Shown here: in pieces, positions 34,910 to 45,030 of the stretch
Position numbering within the stretch: position 1 is the stretch's first letter
Layout: every line of letters starts with the position of its first letter
Source: Halotia branconii CENA392
GTDB lineage: Bacteria; Cyanobacteriota; Cyanobacteriia; Cyanobacteriales; Nostocaceae
DNA length: 64,000 bases
Assembly: GCF_029953635.1 (NCBI RefSeq)
Contig: NZ_CP124543.1
Coordinates: 4,505,455 to 4,569,454 of the forward strand
Reading direction: 5' to 3'
Translations under genes and position numbers: made by a program
The notes under the pieces: generated by a model
The model's input: the letters and a program-made list of their open reading frames with translations, nothing else
What the model was told of the DNA's origin: nothing
Database searches by the model: none

Positions 34910-35916
34910 TGTACTATTGCTTCCATAACTTGGAGATATGCTTTGGCAACAGAGCTTTTATAATGTCTTATTAAGTGAGATTTTCGATGTTTATTATGAG
35001 TGTCAGATTTTTCAATATTGATTAATACCTCTGTTAATACTTTTGTCAAATATTCTACACTTCCATTAGGAAATGTAACTCCACATGAACCAATAGCATC
35101 TTTCAATCCTCCACTACTTGAACCCACAACTAAACATCCACAAGCAATTCCTTCTAAAGCTACAATCCCGAACGGTTCTTGCCATTTTGATGGTACAACT
35201 ATGATTTTATGAGCATTTAGCAATCGAGCTAAAGTTTCTCCACGCTGAGTACCAATAAACTGAATCTGCTCTGCAATTCCAAGGGTTTGTGCTTGTTGTT
35301 TTAGAGCAAGCTCTTCTGGGCCTTGACCAATAATTGTTAAGTTGGGTTCCAATCCCTGTTGCTTAAGTAGTGCTAGTGAGTCTAAAAGTAAATCAGCGCC
35401 CTTATCTGAAACTAAACGTCCCAGAAAGACTAAATCGCGATCGCGTGAAATTTCTGGCATTATATAAAACACATCATCTTCATAGGAATTGGGAATAACC
35501 TTTACGGAGGCAGGAAGTTGATCTGCGATCGCTTGACTGGGAGCAATGTTAGTAGAAAAATGCGTTATCCAATGCTTTAGTGCAGCTTGCCATGTTTGTT
35601 TTGTTCCTGGATAGGAATACCATGTTTGATGAGTAATTACTAAAGGTTTTTTTAAAAGCAAAACAGGCCAAACTGCTTTCAAGCTTACACAAGCATGAAA
35701 ACAGATGTCACACCAAAGAGTTAATTGCAAAAGTTCATAAACTGTAGGACATCTAATTATTTCAAAAGGAAAGTTATCAACTTCATTTGTTGTAGTTTGC
35801 GTAGCTAATTTAATATCATGTCCATGAGCAACGAACTCATGGGCTAAATTAAACATAACTGTTTCTAGCCCACCAATATTTGGGTAAAAAACAGATGAAT
35901 ATATGAAAATTTTCAT
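34906..35916 (-). CDS. Family 4-type glycosyltransferase
   Basis: 336 residues, slightly short for GT4. MKIFIYSSVFYPNIGGLETV opens the N-domain; LVFLGRLVSDKGADLLLDSL is the central hinge; WQEPFGIVALEGIACGCLVV carries the E-x7-E pair. Overlaps the polymerase-like gene by four bases. Confidence 0.88.
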   Translation of the reverse strand: MKIFIYSSVFYPNIGGLETVMFNLAHEFVAHGHDIKLATQTTTNEVDNFPFEIIRCPTVYELLQLTLWCDICFHACVSLKAVWPVLLLKKPLVITHQTWYSYPGTKQTWQAALKHWITHFSTNIAPSQAIADQLPASVKVIPNSYEDDVFYIMPEISRDRDLVFLGRLVSDKGADLLLDSLALLKQQGLEPNLTIIGQGPEELALKQQAQTLGIAEQIQFIGTQRGETLARLLNAHKIIVVPSKWQEPFGIVALEGIACGCLVVGSSSGGLKDAIGSCGVTFPNGSVEYLTKVLTEVLINIEKSDTHNKHRKSHLIRHYKSSVAKAYLQVMEAIVQ

Positions 35917-35979
35917 ACTTTATATGTAAATATAAATATAAATATATAAACAATATGCCTGAACTTAAATAGTTTATTT

Positions 35980-37065
35980 TTATTTAAAGACTTCGCTATA
36001 TATTTTAGCTTGCCTAGATAAATTATGGGTTTGATACCAATTGTAGGCGTTCTGTGCGATCATTTCTCCCAAAGATAAACTTAATTGCTCAATTTTGTTA
36101 TCTGCTAATAAATAGTGCTTGTTTTCTTCTAATCCATCCTGCTCTTTTCCCCAAGCATAGTAGGTAGTACCAACCGGAATCACTCCATGAGAACAGTATG
36201 CAGCAAAAGTACCAGAGCGAGTGAGAAAATCAAGTGGATAGTAAAAAAAACCTACCAATGAATCTTGAAGGATATCACTAACTTTTTCAGCAGGTTGTTG
36301 CCCTAATATAACTATAGGAATATCATTAATCTTAGATATTGACAGGTTTATTGGTGGTCCAATATCAATAATCTCTTGAATATTGAGTTGTTGACAAACA
36401 CGTTTTAGATAAGTTATTGATTGCTCATAGACTTTTAATCGATTGCCAGTACCACCAAAAACGACTAAGCGTGGTTTTCGTTTAGCTATCGGTAGCATTT
36501 TGTCTGGCTCACCAACATTTGAAAAAACAGGGACAATTGGAATTTGCTGGTTTTTATTTGAAGAAAAACTATGCAATATCTTTGCATATTCAGGTTTATT
36601 AGTAATCATGCGATCGCTAAACCTCGCAAGACGATTCACAAGATATTTTTGCAATGGTTCTGTCCAAAAAGCACTACTCCAAATTGGATAACCAGCAGCG
36701 TAAAGTTCATGAAACATAGTAATTAAAGTAGCTTTACTTTTGCGGGTTTGCCACTGCTGCAATCCATCTACCAACCAAAAAGGACAACCTCGTGGAGCAT
36801 AGCCATAGCCTACATAATGTAGGAGTATGTTAGTAGCAGAAGAAGCAATTTCTTCTAAAATGGAAGTTAAGTTTTTTGCAGAACGCTTGTCAACTTTTTG
36901 AATTGGAAAATCTTCTATTTGTGTAGCTCCAGTCCAATTAGGATCGCCCACAATAAAGTATGTTGTAATTCCAAATTCCTGACGTAATTGTTTTGCTAAT
37001 GCTAAAGCATAATCCCCTACTCCAGTAGTCACTGGAGACATTTGGGGAACAATTTGAATAATCAT
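35980..37065 (-). CDS. Glycosyltransferase-like protein
   Basis: 361 residues. The start IIQIVPQMSPVTTGVGDYAL and a later RKPRLVVFGGTGNRLKVYEQ hinge resemble GT-B glycosyltransferases. The usual E-x7-E motif is not clear in its C-terminal part (FFYYPLDFLTRSGTFAAYCS), so the donor-binding site may differ or activity may be altered. In the middle of the glycan operon. Confidence 0.7.
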   Translation of the reverse strand: MIIQIVPQMSPVTTGVGDYALALAKQLRQEFGITTYFIVGDPNWTGATQIEDFPIQKVDKRSAKNLTSILEEIASSATNILLHYVGYGYAPRGCPFWLVDGLQQWQTRKSKATLITMFHELYAAGYPIWSSAFWTEPLQKYLVNRLARFSDRMITNKPEYAKILHSFSSNKNQQIPIVPVFSNVGEPDKMLPIAKRKPRLVVFGGTGNRLKVYEQSITYLKRVCQQLNIQEIIDIGPPINLSISKINDIPIVILGQQPAEKVSDILQDSLVGFFYYPLDFLTRSGTFAAYCSHGVIPVGTTYYAWGKEQDGLEENKHYLLADNKIEQLSLSLGEMIAQNAYNWYQTHNLSRQAKIYSEVFK

Positions 37066-37093
37066 TATAATGAAATTAATTGCTATTTTTTAG

Positions 37094-38299
37094 TTATACT
37101 CTTGACAAAATTTTTTTAAATAAAGTTTGCAATTGTTCACGATAAAGTTTCGCAGTAAATTTTTGAGCAAAGTTACTTGCTATATTACCCAGACTTGCAT
37201 AATATTCGCGATTGTGATGCAACGTTAAAAGTTTTTCAGCGATCGCTTCGGCATTCATAATCGGTACTCGCCAATTTTCATCAGGAACTGGCACACCACA
37301 GTTTTCGCTGACAATTACAGGTAAACCACAAGCCATTGCTTCCATTGCCACCCAACCAAAAGTATCCACTAACGAAGGTAAAACGAGGACATCAGACTGC
37401 CAATAATACTCGCGTAATTGAGCTTTGGTCATCGTTGGCACATAATTAAATCTGCATTCTGATTTTTTTAAAAAATCATTTATTTCTGAAGTTTTGGAAC
37501 CAATTAAAGTCAATTCTATATTGGAACCACATAGTTCTATAGCTTGTAACAAGTAGGGAACTCCCTTACGTAAACAAAGTCCACCTACAAATAATACATG
37601 CAATATGTCTGGGTTTTTAGAAATGGGTGCTGGCGGTGGGTAAAAAATACTTGTATCTGCCCATAATGTGATTGTTGCCAATTTTTCAGGGGCAAACCCT
37701 GCCTCTAAGAAACTCCGCTTTTGAGGTTCGGAAATTAGAAGTAAAAAATCTGCTAGTTCAAATTCCTGTAATTTTTGCTTTCGCCAAGTTGGTGTATCTA
37801 TAGTTTCAGGCACAGGAATATTTAAATCTGAAGCAGCTTCAGCGATAACTCGGTCTAGAAAGTCCGGATGTACTTGATGGCAATCTAACAAAGTTTTGAT
37901 CCCGCGTTCATGAGTAACTTCTAAACACCGGAGAGCGCAAGTTTCTACACCTACGAAAAGTTGACTAGTGACAGTCTTTAGTTGCCGCGCTGCCCATTGA
38001 TCAAATAGATTATTAGTGATTTCCCAATCAGCAGGCCCTAAACTTTTGCGCTGGATTTGTTGGAAATACTGAAATGCTAAAGGCCAAGGATACTCTTTAA
38101 CATGATGCAAATTCAGTTCTGAACAACGACGATTGACTAAGCGATCGCGTCCGAAAATCAAAGAAAATAAAGCGCCCCATTTACCAGGTGCATCAATCAC
38201 AGAGCAAAAAAAATTATCCAATTCACCTAGTTCTTGAGCAGCTAAAGCAATTTGATATATTTGATGAACACTGCTATAGGCAATACTAATTCCTGGCAC
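37094..38299 (-). CDS. Family 4-type glycosyltransferase
   Basis: 401 residues. GTG start (38299) giving MPGISIAYSSVHQIYQIALA. Central VLFVGGLCLRKGVPYLLQAI and the terminal SLVDTFGWVAMEAMACGLPV; the first acidic residue of the E-x7-E motif is Asp here (DTFGWVAME). Family 4-type with an unusual N-domain containing CALRCLEVTHERGIKTLLDC. Confidence 0.87.
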   Translation of the reverse strand: MPGISIAYSSVHQIYQIALAAQELGELDNFFCSVIDAPGKWGALFSLIFGRDRLVNRRCSELNLHHVKEYPWPLAFQYFQQIQRKSLGPADWEITNNLFDQWAARQLKTVTSQLFVGVETCALRCLEVTHERGIKTLLDCHQVHPDFLDRVIAEAASDLNIPVPETIDTPTWRKQKLQEFELADFLLLISEPQKRSFLEAGFAPEKLATITLWADTSIFYPPPAPISKNPDILHVLFVGGLCLRKGVPYLLQAIELCGSNIELTLIGSKTSEINDFLKKSECRFNYVPTMTKAQLREYYWQSDVLVLPSLVDTFGWVAMEAMACGLPVIVSENCGVPVPDENWRVPIMNAEAIAEKLLTLHHNREYYASLGNIASNFAQKFTAKLYREQLQTLFKKILSRV

Positions 38300-38357
38300 G
38301 TTAGAACCTAATTGATTTTTTTTGTTGGATATTTATTATTAGGAAAAATTTTTTCTA

Positions 38358-39554
38358 CTAGTTATAATTAGCTTTGCCAAAACGTTCTAATGCAGCTGCT
38401 ACGCCATCTGCACAAACTCCAAAATCCATATCTTCGCTCAATTTACGGGATGCTTGCCGCATTTGTTGCACCCGTTCTGGTTGTTGAGCTAAAGATATAA
38501 TACATTGTGCTAGTGCTTCTACATTATGGAAGGGGTAAATCAGACCGTTGATTTCTGGATGTACCATATCTTTCCAGCCCAAAACTTGATCAGAGGAAAT
38601 AACAGCTAAGTTAGCTGAGATTCCCTCATTAATCGCACATCCCCAAGTTTCTGAAGATGGGTGGATAAGAATATCACCTGTCCCTAAATAGCCTGGATAT
38701 TTAGACTGGGGAATTAAACCTAGAAAGTGAATGTGTCGCCCATCTGCATGAGCTTGAGCATAAGCTTCCAATTCTGGCCGTAGTACCCCATCTCCAAGCA
38801 CTAATAGAGCTGCATTGAGTTCTTTAGGGATTTGGCAAAAGGCTTGTATTACGTCCATTGGGTAGCGATCTAAACGGTGTTTAGAAGCCATGATAAATAC
38901 AACTGTATTTGTATCTAGCCCTAATTCAGCTCGTATTTGCTTCCTAAATTCTAAACGCTCTGGTGTTTGGACATTAAACCAATCGTTATCAACATTGTAG
39001 GGAACGTAAAAAAGACGTTCTTCTGGAACGTGGTGATTGAGGTAAAATTCCCGGTTGTAGGAGCCGATATATAAAGCTGCTGCAATTTGCTTGAGAAAAG
39101 CAGATAGTCCGAAATTACGAACTTTTGTCTTCCATTTCGACCTGGGGAAAAAATCTTCACTTTCTCCCCGCAGAAACAAGGGAGTTTTTGTGGCTTGACA
39201 GGCTAAAAGCGCTAACCAACAAGTTGCGTAGGCATAACCATGTACCCAAACTGCGTCGAATTTTTCTTGGGCGATTGTTTTATGAACTCCCAAATTCATC
39301 AGAGTCCAAAAACTTTCACCATCATCAGTAATAGGAGAGTTGTTGTCTAAAAATACATAATCATATCCTTCTAGAACAGGAATATCCCATTGCAGCGTCA
39401 TTTTGAGTTGAGGGTTGTAAAAAGGTTTGACTCCTCGCTGGGACATATACATCACTTTCAAACGAAAGCGACTGTCTTTAGCCATAAACTGAAAAAGGGG
39501 TGCATGATATTGAATCGGGCTTTCCATTAAGATGCCGATATACGGAGTCTTCAT
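38358..39554 (-). CDS. Family 4-type glycosyltransferase
   Basis: 398 residues. GT-B fold with MKTPYIGILMESPIQYHAPL at the start, a VVFIMASKHRLDRYPMDVIQ hinge and SSETWGCAINEGISANLAVI (E-x7-E) at the end. Predicted to work in repeat-unit assembly. Neighbours are co-directional on both sides. Confidence 0.86.
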   Translation of the reverse strand: MKTPYIGILMESPIQYHAPLFQFMAKDSRFRLKVMYMSQRGVKPFYNPQLKMTLQWDIPVLEGYDYVFLDNNSPITDDGESFWTLMNLGVHKTIAQEKFDAVWVHGYAYATCWLALLACQATKTPLFLRGESEDFFPRSKWKTKVRNFGLSAFLKQIAAALYIGSYNREFYLNHHVPEERLFYVPYNVDNDWFNVQTPERLEFRKQIRAELGLDTNTVVFIMASKHRLDRYPMDVIQAFCQIPKELNAALLVLGDGVLRPELEAYAQAHADGRHIHFLGLIPQSKYPGYLGTGDILIHPSSETWGCAINEGISANLAVISSDQVLGWKDMVHPEINGLIYPFHNVEALAQCIISLAQQPERVQQMRQASRKLSEDMDFGVCADGVAAALERFGKANYN

Positions 39555-39597
39555 GTTATGTTTGCTTTCAAAAGCGAAATTTGCTAAGAATTGTTTA

Positions 39598-40665
39598 TTA
39601 CAGAACTGACGTTAGAGAGCTTGTCTTAGACAAATCCAAGAATTGGTGCATGGTTTCTTTAAGGGAAATTTGAATTTTCCAATTGGGATAGTCATTTTGG
39701 AAACGAGTTAAATCACTAATGTAACAAATGTGGTCACCGACACGATTTGTATCTATGTATTCGGTCTTTATAGACTTTCCAAATAACTCTTCAAAACTAG
39801 CGATCGCTTCTATAATAGAAGTACTGTTATTTCGTCCACCACCCAAGTTATATACTGCCCCACATCGAGGAGATTCGTAGAAAGCATAAAAAGCAGTGCA
39901 AACATCGTAGGAATGAATATTATCTCGAACTTGCTTGCCTTTATAACCAAAAATTCTGTAGTTTCTGTCTTCTCGGAAGCAACGAGCCAGATAAGCCAAA
40001 AAACCATGCAATTCTGCACCAGAATGGTTAGGGCCTGTTAAACATCCACCCCGGAAGCAGACAGTTGGCATATTAAAGTAACGTCCATATTCTTGAACGA
40101 GAATATCAGCAGCGGCCTTAGAAGCCCCAAACAAGCTATGTAAGCAAGAATCTATCCGACAATTTTCATTAATACCATGCCAATCTTCGGGGCGAGCATA
40201 TTCCCAGCGAGTTTCTTTTTCTATTAAAGATAGTTCATTAGGTGCATCACCATACACCTTATTGGTACTCATGAAGATAAATGGTGACTCTGGACAAGCT
40301 TGTCGAGTTGCTTCTAAAAGATTGAGAGTACCAACTGCATTAATATCAAAATCGTCAAATGGTCTATCTTTCGCTAAATCGTGAGATGGTTGGGCAGCAC
40401 AATGAATAATTGCATCGGGATGGATTTGTTTAAACAGATCTAAAATGTTAGAGCGATCGCGAATATCTAAACCGTGATGTTCAAATTGTTCGCAAGATTG
40501 CTGTAAGCGTTGTAGGTTATGAGTTGTATCTCCATCTGGCCCAAAGAAATCTCGCCGCATATTGTTGTCAATGCCATGCACTGACCAACCTTTTTCGTCA
40601 AAAAAAGAAACAGCTTCAGAACCGATTAATCCGGAAGATCCAGTAATAATAACTTTACGTTTCAT
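39598..40665 (-). CDS. NAD-dependent epimerase/dehydratase (CDP-paratose/tyvelose 2-epimerase-like)
   Basis: 355 residues. Rossmann GSSGLIGSE motif (9-17) binds NAD. The sequence follows the RfbE-like family: FRGGCLTGPNHSGAELHGFL, YKGKQVRDNIHSYDVC and YNLGGGRNNSTSIIEA. In this protein the catalytic YxxxK is LFGASKAAAD, with Phe at 179 and K183, instead of Tyr. I recall related bacterial proteins with the same FGASK, so this seems a family trait. It probably modifies a nucleotide-linked sugar, but the exact reaction is not certain. Confidence 0.82.
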   Translation of the reverse strand: MKRKVIITGSSGLIGSEAVSFFDEKGWSVHGIDNNMRRDFFGPDGDTTHNLQRLQQSCEQFEHHGLDIRDRSNILDLFKQIHPDAIIHCAAQPSHDLAKDRPFDDFDINAVGTLNLLEATRQACPESPFIFMSTNKVYGDAPNELSLIEKETRWEYARPEDWHGINENCRIDSCLHSLFGASKAAADILVQEYGRYFNMPTVCFRGGCLTGPNHSGAELHGFLAYLARCFREDRNYRIFGYKGKQVRDNIHSYDVCTAFYAFYESPRCGAVYNLGGGRNNSTSIIEAIASFEELFGKSIKTEYIDTNRVGDHICYISDLTRFQNDYPNWKIQISLKETMHQFLDLSKTSSLTSVL

Positions 40666-40765
40666 AATGGGTTAATTCAATTACAACTTATGTAAATTTT
40701 TAAAGTCGAAAAATGGGTATCTTTTTTTATATCTTTAATATACAGGTGTTTTTACATAATTAGTT

Positions 40766-41572
40766 TTAGTCGTTTAAGTTTAACAATAAAACAGCCATGC
40801 TACTGTGAACTTTTCTTTGTAAGATTACAGGCAGTTGGTTGGTAAATTTTTCACAGACATTAATCCAATTATGTGGCATTACCTTAAATAAATTGCGTGA
40901 TTTTAAATACCCGTTTGTTAAAGTATTGTTGAAAAGTCTAGTTTCTAAAATAGATAAATTTGCTTGTTGAGCTATTAGTTTAACCTCATCTAAATGTAAT
41001 AAAAATATATGACCATCGGCATCGGGTTGAAATTGCATACTTTCAAAAACACTAGGATCTTGACATTCGGAAAATTTTGGTAGCCTATTTTGAAAATACT
41101 CACCATTAGGTGTACTCATAATAATATAGCCACCAGGTTTAACCATCTGAGCAATTTTATTCAAAAATTCATTAGGATGGGCAACATGTTCAATAATTTC
41201 AGCAATTAAAACAACATCAAAGTCAAAATCAAAACTAACTGAAAAAACATTTCCTGGTACATAATTGATTGTGCCGTATTCCCGTTTAAGTTTGACATAA
41301 TCAATCAAATCTTCACGAAAATCATTCCAGGTAACTTCATAACCTAGCTCTGCTAGCATCAAACTAAAATTTCCCTGTCCAGCTGCTACATCTAAAACTT
41401 TTGCTCCAGGTTTGGCAACTTTTTGTATTAATTCTAAAATATGTCTGCGACGATTAGCATAAGCATAAGCATATCCTTGATGATTTGTCTCCCCATAAAT
41501 TTCTAACAAATCATAGGTATAGCTATATTTCCAACTGTCAGGCCAGTTTGGTTCTGGGGTAACTCTTTTCAT
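40766..41572 (-). CDS. Class I SAM-dependent methyltransferase
   Basis: 268 residues from ATG 41572 (MKRVTPEPNW); a TTG upstream at 41590 is less likely. SAM motif I LDVAAGQGNFSLM (60-72), AEIIEHVAHPNEFL and MVKPGGYIIMSTPNGEYF. Probably methylates a sugar of the glycan or a lipid-linked product. It lies between glycosyltransferase genes and so is likely part of the glycan pathway. Confidence 0.85.
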   Translation of the reverse strand: MKRVTPEPNWPDSWKYSYTYDLLEIYGETNHQGYAYAYANRRRHILELIQKVAKPGAKVLDVAAGQGNFSLMLAELGYEVTWNDFREDLIDYVKLKREYGTINYVPGNVFSVSFDFDFDVVLIAEIIEHVAHPNEFLNKIAQMVKPGGYIIMSTPNGEYFQNRLPKFSECQDPSVFESMQFQPDADGHIFLLHLDEVKLIAQQANLSILETRLFNNTLTNGYLKSRNLFKVMPHNWINVCEKFTNQLPVILQRKVHSSMAVLLLNLND

Positions 41573-41647
41573 AATTATTTTTATAGACAAACTATTAAAA
41601 TTAAGCTAATGTATGTAACCAGATATTACCATTAGATTAAGATGAGT

Positions 41648-42547
41648 TTATTCTAAAATAATCGGTCTTCCCATTAAACCTCTAAATATTATTCTAATAT
41701 GCCAAATAGTTAAACCATTTTGAGACTGAAAAGCCGCTATTAATATTTTTAAGCAAGTAAGTAAAGCTTCTCTTTTTTTATTTAGGAATAAAAATCCTTC
41801 CATTTCATCATAGTAAGCAATTGCTCTATACTCGCTACTAATTTTTTTCAACATTTCTGGTTTAGCCCAGTTGCATGAGGTTTCTTCTGCCATTATAAGT
41901 AGTCTATCAGCTAAAGCATGAGTTACCTTTGCTAAATAATGATATTTAGTTACTTGACGCTCGTAGCTTTTTTTTTCTTGCCACCATATACCTGCACGAA
42001 AATAACTAGATTCATGAACTCGATAAAAAGATAAAACTTTATCAATATGAATACCATGACCTGCTGAGTTGATTGGATGAAAAAAGATTTCATTTTCAGC
42101 AGGTAGAAGTGTTAATGCAGTATTGCGATTCACACAAAAAGTACCTGTACTCCCTGTAGCAAGTCGGTTTTCTATATTGTTTCCTTTTATATCAACATAT
42201 TGTTTTAGATGCTCTATATATAGATAACCTTGCTGAAGATAGGGCAAAATAGTTACTAATTTATTTAATGCAAAATAATCATCTGCATCAAGTAAACAAA
42301 CATAATCTCCTGAAGCTTCGATAATACCCCTGTTTAAACTAGCACCAAATCCTTGATTTTCTGAACGTAATACTCGAATCCGATCTTGATAATTAAGGCA
42401 AACTTCAAATGTTTCATCAGTTGATCCATCATCAATCACTAATACTTCTAAATCATAGTCACCAGGCTGTTGATTTAAACAACTTTCAATAGCTTGCGCT
42501 AAGTAGCGACCGTAGTTATAGCAAAGAATAGAACAAGTAATTTTCAT
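41648..42547 (-). CDS. Family 2 glycosyltransferase
   Basis: 299 residues. GT-A: SILCYNYGRYLAQAIESCL, VLVIDDGSTDETFEV and the metal site LLDADDYFAL (D87-D90). After residue 150 the sequence (HPINSAGHGIHIDKVLSFYR) is typical of family 2 relatives. C-terminal helix region GLTIWHIRIIFRG. No internal stop. Confidence 0.87.
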   Translation of the reverse strand: MKITCSILCYNYGRYLAQAIESCLNQQPGDYDLEVLVIDDGSTDETFEVCLNYQDRIRVLRSENQGFGASLNRGIIEASGDYVCLLDADDYFALNKLVTILPYLQQGYLYIEHLKQYVDIKGNNIENRLATGSTGTFCVNRNTALTLLPAENEIFFHPINSAGHGIHIDKVLSFYRVHESSYFRAGIWWQEKKSYERQVTKYHYLAKVTHALADRLLIMAEETSCNWAKPEMLKKISSEYRAIAYYDEMEGFLFLNKKREALLTCLKILIAAFQSQNGLTIWHIRIIFRGLMGRPIILE

Positions 42548-42664
42548 AGCATATTGGCTAATATTTTTAAATTTATATTAGTTTTGTAGTTAAAGTTTTT
42601 GACAATACCCAAACTAAGTTAAGATACAAAAATGTATCCTTTTGTTATTTTAATGAATAAATAC

Positions 42665-43885
42665 CTACATCGATTTAATTTTTGCAAACAACTGTGTATA
42701 CGTATTTATCGTATTTTCAGCAATTGTACGCCAAGTAAACTTATTTGCTATCTCAACACAGTGCTGTGACACTTGGGAATAACTTGTTTGGTCAAGCCTA
42801 AGCAATTTTACTAAATGAACTGCAAATTGTTCTATATCCCCTGGTTTAGTCATTAATTTAATATCTAACTTACCCAACATTTCTCTTGGACCTGGTATAT
42901 CATATGCTACAGTTGGTAGTCCACAAGCTAATTTTTCTAACACAGCAAAACCAAATCCTTCCATATAGCTAGGAAAAGCTCCTACAGTTGCTCTACTTAA
43001 CAGTTTTGGCAGTTCTTCACTAGTATAGTTGGGAATAATCTCAATTCCATCAGCACTTGGTAGGTTAATATCAGCTAAAACAGTTTCCATACTAAAACCT
43101 GTACCCAAAAATAGAAACTGCGCTTCTGGTATTTCGTTTCTGATAAGTTTTATAATTTCTCCCCAGTCTTTAGACCCCTTACGAGTTCCCCAAGCTCCTA
43201 TAAAAGCAACTTGTTTATTTGTTAACCGAACTTCAGCAGGTTGAATAGCTTTAAGAAAAGCTTCGTGCCGTTGCTGTGATAATCCAAAAGGAAAGACCAC
43301 ACTTTTTTGCCCTAATCCCAATACATTACTGACATACATCAATTCATCATGGTTAGGTAGGTTAATCAAGTCACTTGCTTTTAAACTAGGAATAAAATTA
43401 GAAAAGTTCTGTTTTTGAGCATGAGAGCTTAGGAGATTACCTATTAAGTTTCTTTTTTTTAGTGAAGGCCACTTTTGATTTTGAAATTCTAGAAATTCTT
43501 GCAGCAACGGCATTAAGCCAACGGAGCGGGCAACTAACAAGCCACGAAAACCAAGCTCTTGTTTAGAAAAAGGTAAATTTCCTTGGTGGGCATCTATAAT
43601 ATCGAAACGATGTGCATTAGCCTGCACGAATTTTTGAGCTTGGCTGGAAAAGCTAGGACGAGTTAATTCTGCTAAACGCTTGGCTTTAGTAGTAAGTATA
43701 GGAGGAACTAATTCTGCCAAGCGAAATGGTTTAGTTTGTCCAAATGCATCATTGTAGTCAAATTTTTCTACTTCATGACCCATTGCCAAAAACTCATCAG
43801 CTAGCTCTAACTGTACCCGTGGTCCTCCTAAATTAGGATCCCACGGCATGTGCAATACCATCAATATCTTTAAGGGTCGATTCAT
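42665..43885 (-). CDS. Family 4-type glycosyltransferase
   Basis: 406 residues from ATG 43885 (MNRPLKILMVLHMPWDPNLG), which avoids overlap with the preceding gene; a start at 43951 would overlap it by 61 bp and add 22 residues. E-x7-E in YMEGFGFAVLEKLACGLPTV and the VAFIGAWGTRKGSKDWGEI hinge. Probably acts in repeat-unit assembly. Confidence 0.85.
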   Translation of the reverse strand: MNRPLKILMVLHMPWDPNLGGPRVQLELADEFLAMGHEVEKFDYNDAFGQTKPFRLAELVPPILTTKAKRLAELTRPSFSSQAQKFVQANAHRFDIIDAHQGNLPFSKQELGFRGLLVARSVGLMPLLQEFLEFQNQKWPSLKKRNLIGNLLSSHAQKQNFSNFIPSLKASDLINLPNHDELMYVSNVLGLGQKSVVFPFGLSQQRHEAFLKAIQPAEVRLTNKQVAFIGAWGTRKGSKDWGEIIKLIRNEIPEAQFLFLGTGFSMETVLADINLPSADGIEIIPNYTSEELPKLLSRATVGAFPSYMEGFGFAVLEKLACGLPTVAYDIPGPREMLGKLDIKLMTKPGDIEQFAVHLVKLLRLDQTSYSQVSQHCVEIANKFTWRTIAENTINTYTQLFAKIKSM

Positions 43886-43890
43886 GTAGA

Positions 43891-44982
43891 TTACTTTATG
43901 CCTTGATAAACTTCTAAATGCTTTTGCACTACTGTTGACCAACTTAAGCACTTGATCCAGTTACAACAGTATTGTTGTAAAGCAGAGCGATCACTCTTTG
44001 AAAGTTCAAGTAGTTTACGTAGAGCAGCTGCTATAGCTTCACCTGAATTCTGCTTAACAACAAAACCACTATTCCCATCATCTACAAACTCATGCATTGC
44101 TCCAGCATCCGTACAGATAGCTGGAGTTCCGCACGCTTGAGATTCTAGCAAAGTAAAACCCATTAATTCAGGAACAGGACTATATTTCCCATAGCAATCA
44201 GTATGAACTGAAGGTAAAATTGTTACTTGTGAAGTGCGGTATTCATGTAGTAACTGATTATCGTCTGCATTATGAACAAATTCTACAGTTAAACCTTCTG
44301 CTAATTGCTTTAGATAGCTATAAAATTCTTCGTTATAAACTCTACCTACAATTTTTAGCTTATAATCTGGGCGATTTAAAATGCGAAAAGCATCAATCAA
44401 ATAATTAATACCTTTGTGGGGTAAAATCCGACCAACATATAAAATTTTATTTTCTTTTGCTAAAGATATGTCAGGACAAAACTTATCTGTATCAATACCT
44501 CCCTTAATCAAAACTGCTTTTTTTTGCAATTCAGGCGGAATAAAATCTAAACCAAAACGAGAATAGGCGATCGCATTTCTATAGCATTTAAATATTGGTA
44601 ATTTTTGATTAAGTACTAAACTTCCTCCACCACCATAATCTGTAACAAAAACTAATTTACCTAGTAAAAAGGCTATTAGACAACCTAAATCAGAAACCAA
44701 AGTATAGATATGATGAATATGTACTACGTCAGCATTCAAAATTGAACTTAAATATTGAAAATTAAGAGGATTTATTTTGTTTCCATGAATTAAATGTTTA
44801 ACTGGATAAATTTCAATTTTAAGATTATCTAATTGATCGGTCTTTCGTACTGAAGAAAAACTGACAAGGGTTGTGTCTACAAACTTAGCCATCCAAGAAG
44901 CTAATTCAGTAGGATAACGTTCACCACCACCTATAATAGATGAATTGTCAAAATAAGTTGGAGTGATATGGACAACTTTCAT
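43891..44982 (-). CDS. Family 4-type glycosyltransferase
   Basis: 363 residues. MKVVHITPTYFDNSSIIGGG at the start, the ILYVGRILPHKGINYLIDAF hinge, and MGFTLLESQACGTPAICTDA near the end. The C-terminal motif is spread by an insertion (DCYGKYSPVPELMGF), compared with the simple E-x7-E. Confidence 0.86.
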   Translation of the reverse strand: MKVVHITPTYFDNSSIIGGGERYPTELASWMAKFVDTTLVSFSSVRKTDQLDNLKIEIYPVKHLIHGNKINPLNFQYLSSILNADVVHIHHIYTLVSDLGCLIAFLLGKLVFVTDYGGGGSLVLNQKLPIFKCYRNAIAYSRFGLDFIPPELQKKAVLIKGGIDTDKFCPDISLAKENKILYVGRILPHKGINYLIDAFRILNRPDYKLKIVGRVYNEEFYSYLKQLAEGLTVEFVHNADDNQLLHEYRTSQVTILPSVHTDCYGKYSPVPELMGFTLLESQACGTPAICTDAGAMHEFVDDGNSGFVVKQNSGEAIAAALRKLLELSKSDRSALQQYCCNWIKCLSWSTVVQKHLEVYQGIK

Positions 44983-45030
44983 GTTAGGAAAAATTCAATT
45001 ACAATTAATAATATTTAGTCAAAAATTAAT

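Noticed and set aside
43886..43951. Longer start for the glycosyltransferase at 42665
   Set aside because: It would overlap the preceding gene by 61 bp and add residues unlike family N-termini; the ATG at 43885 begins the conserved core.
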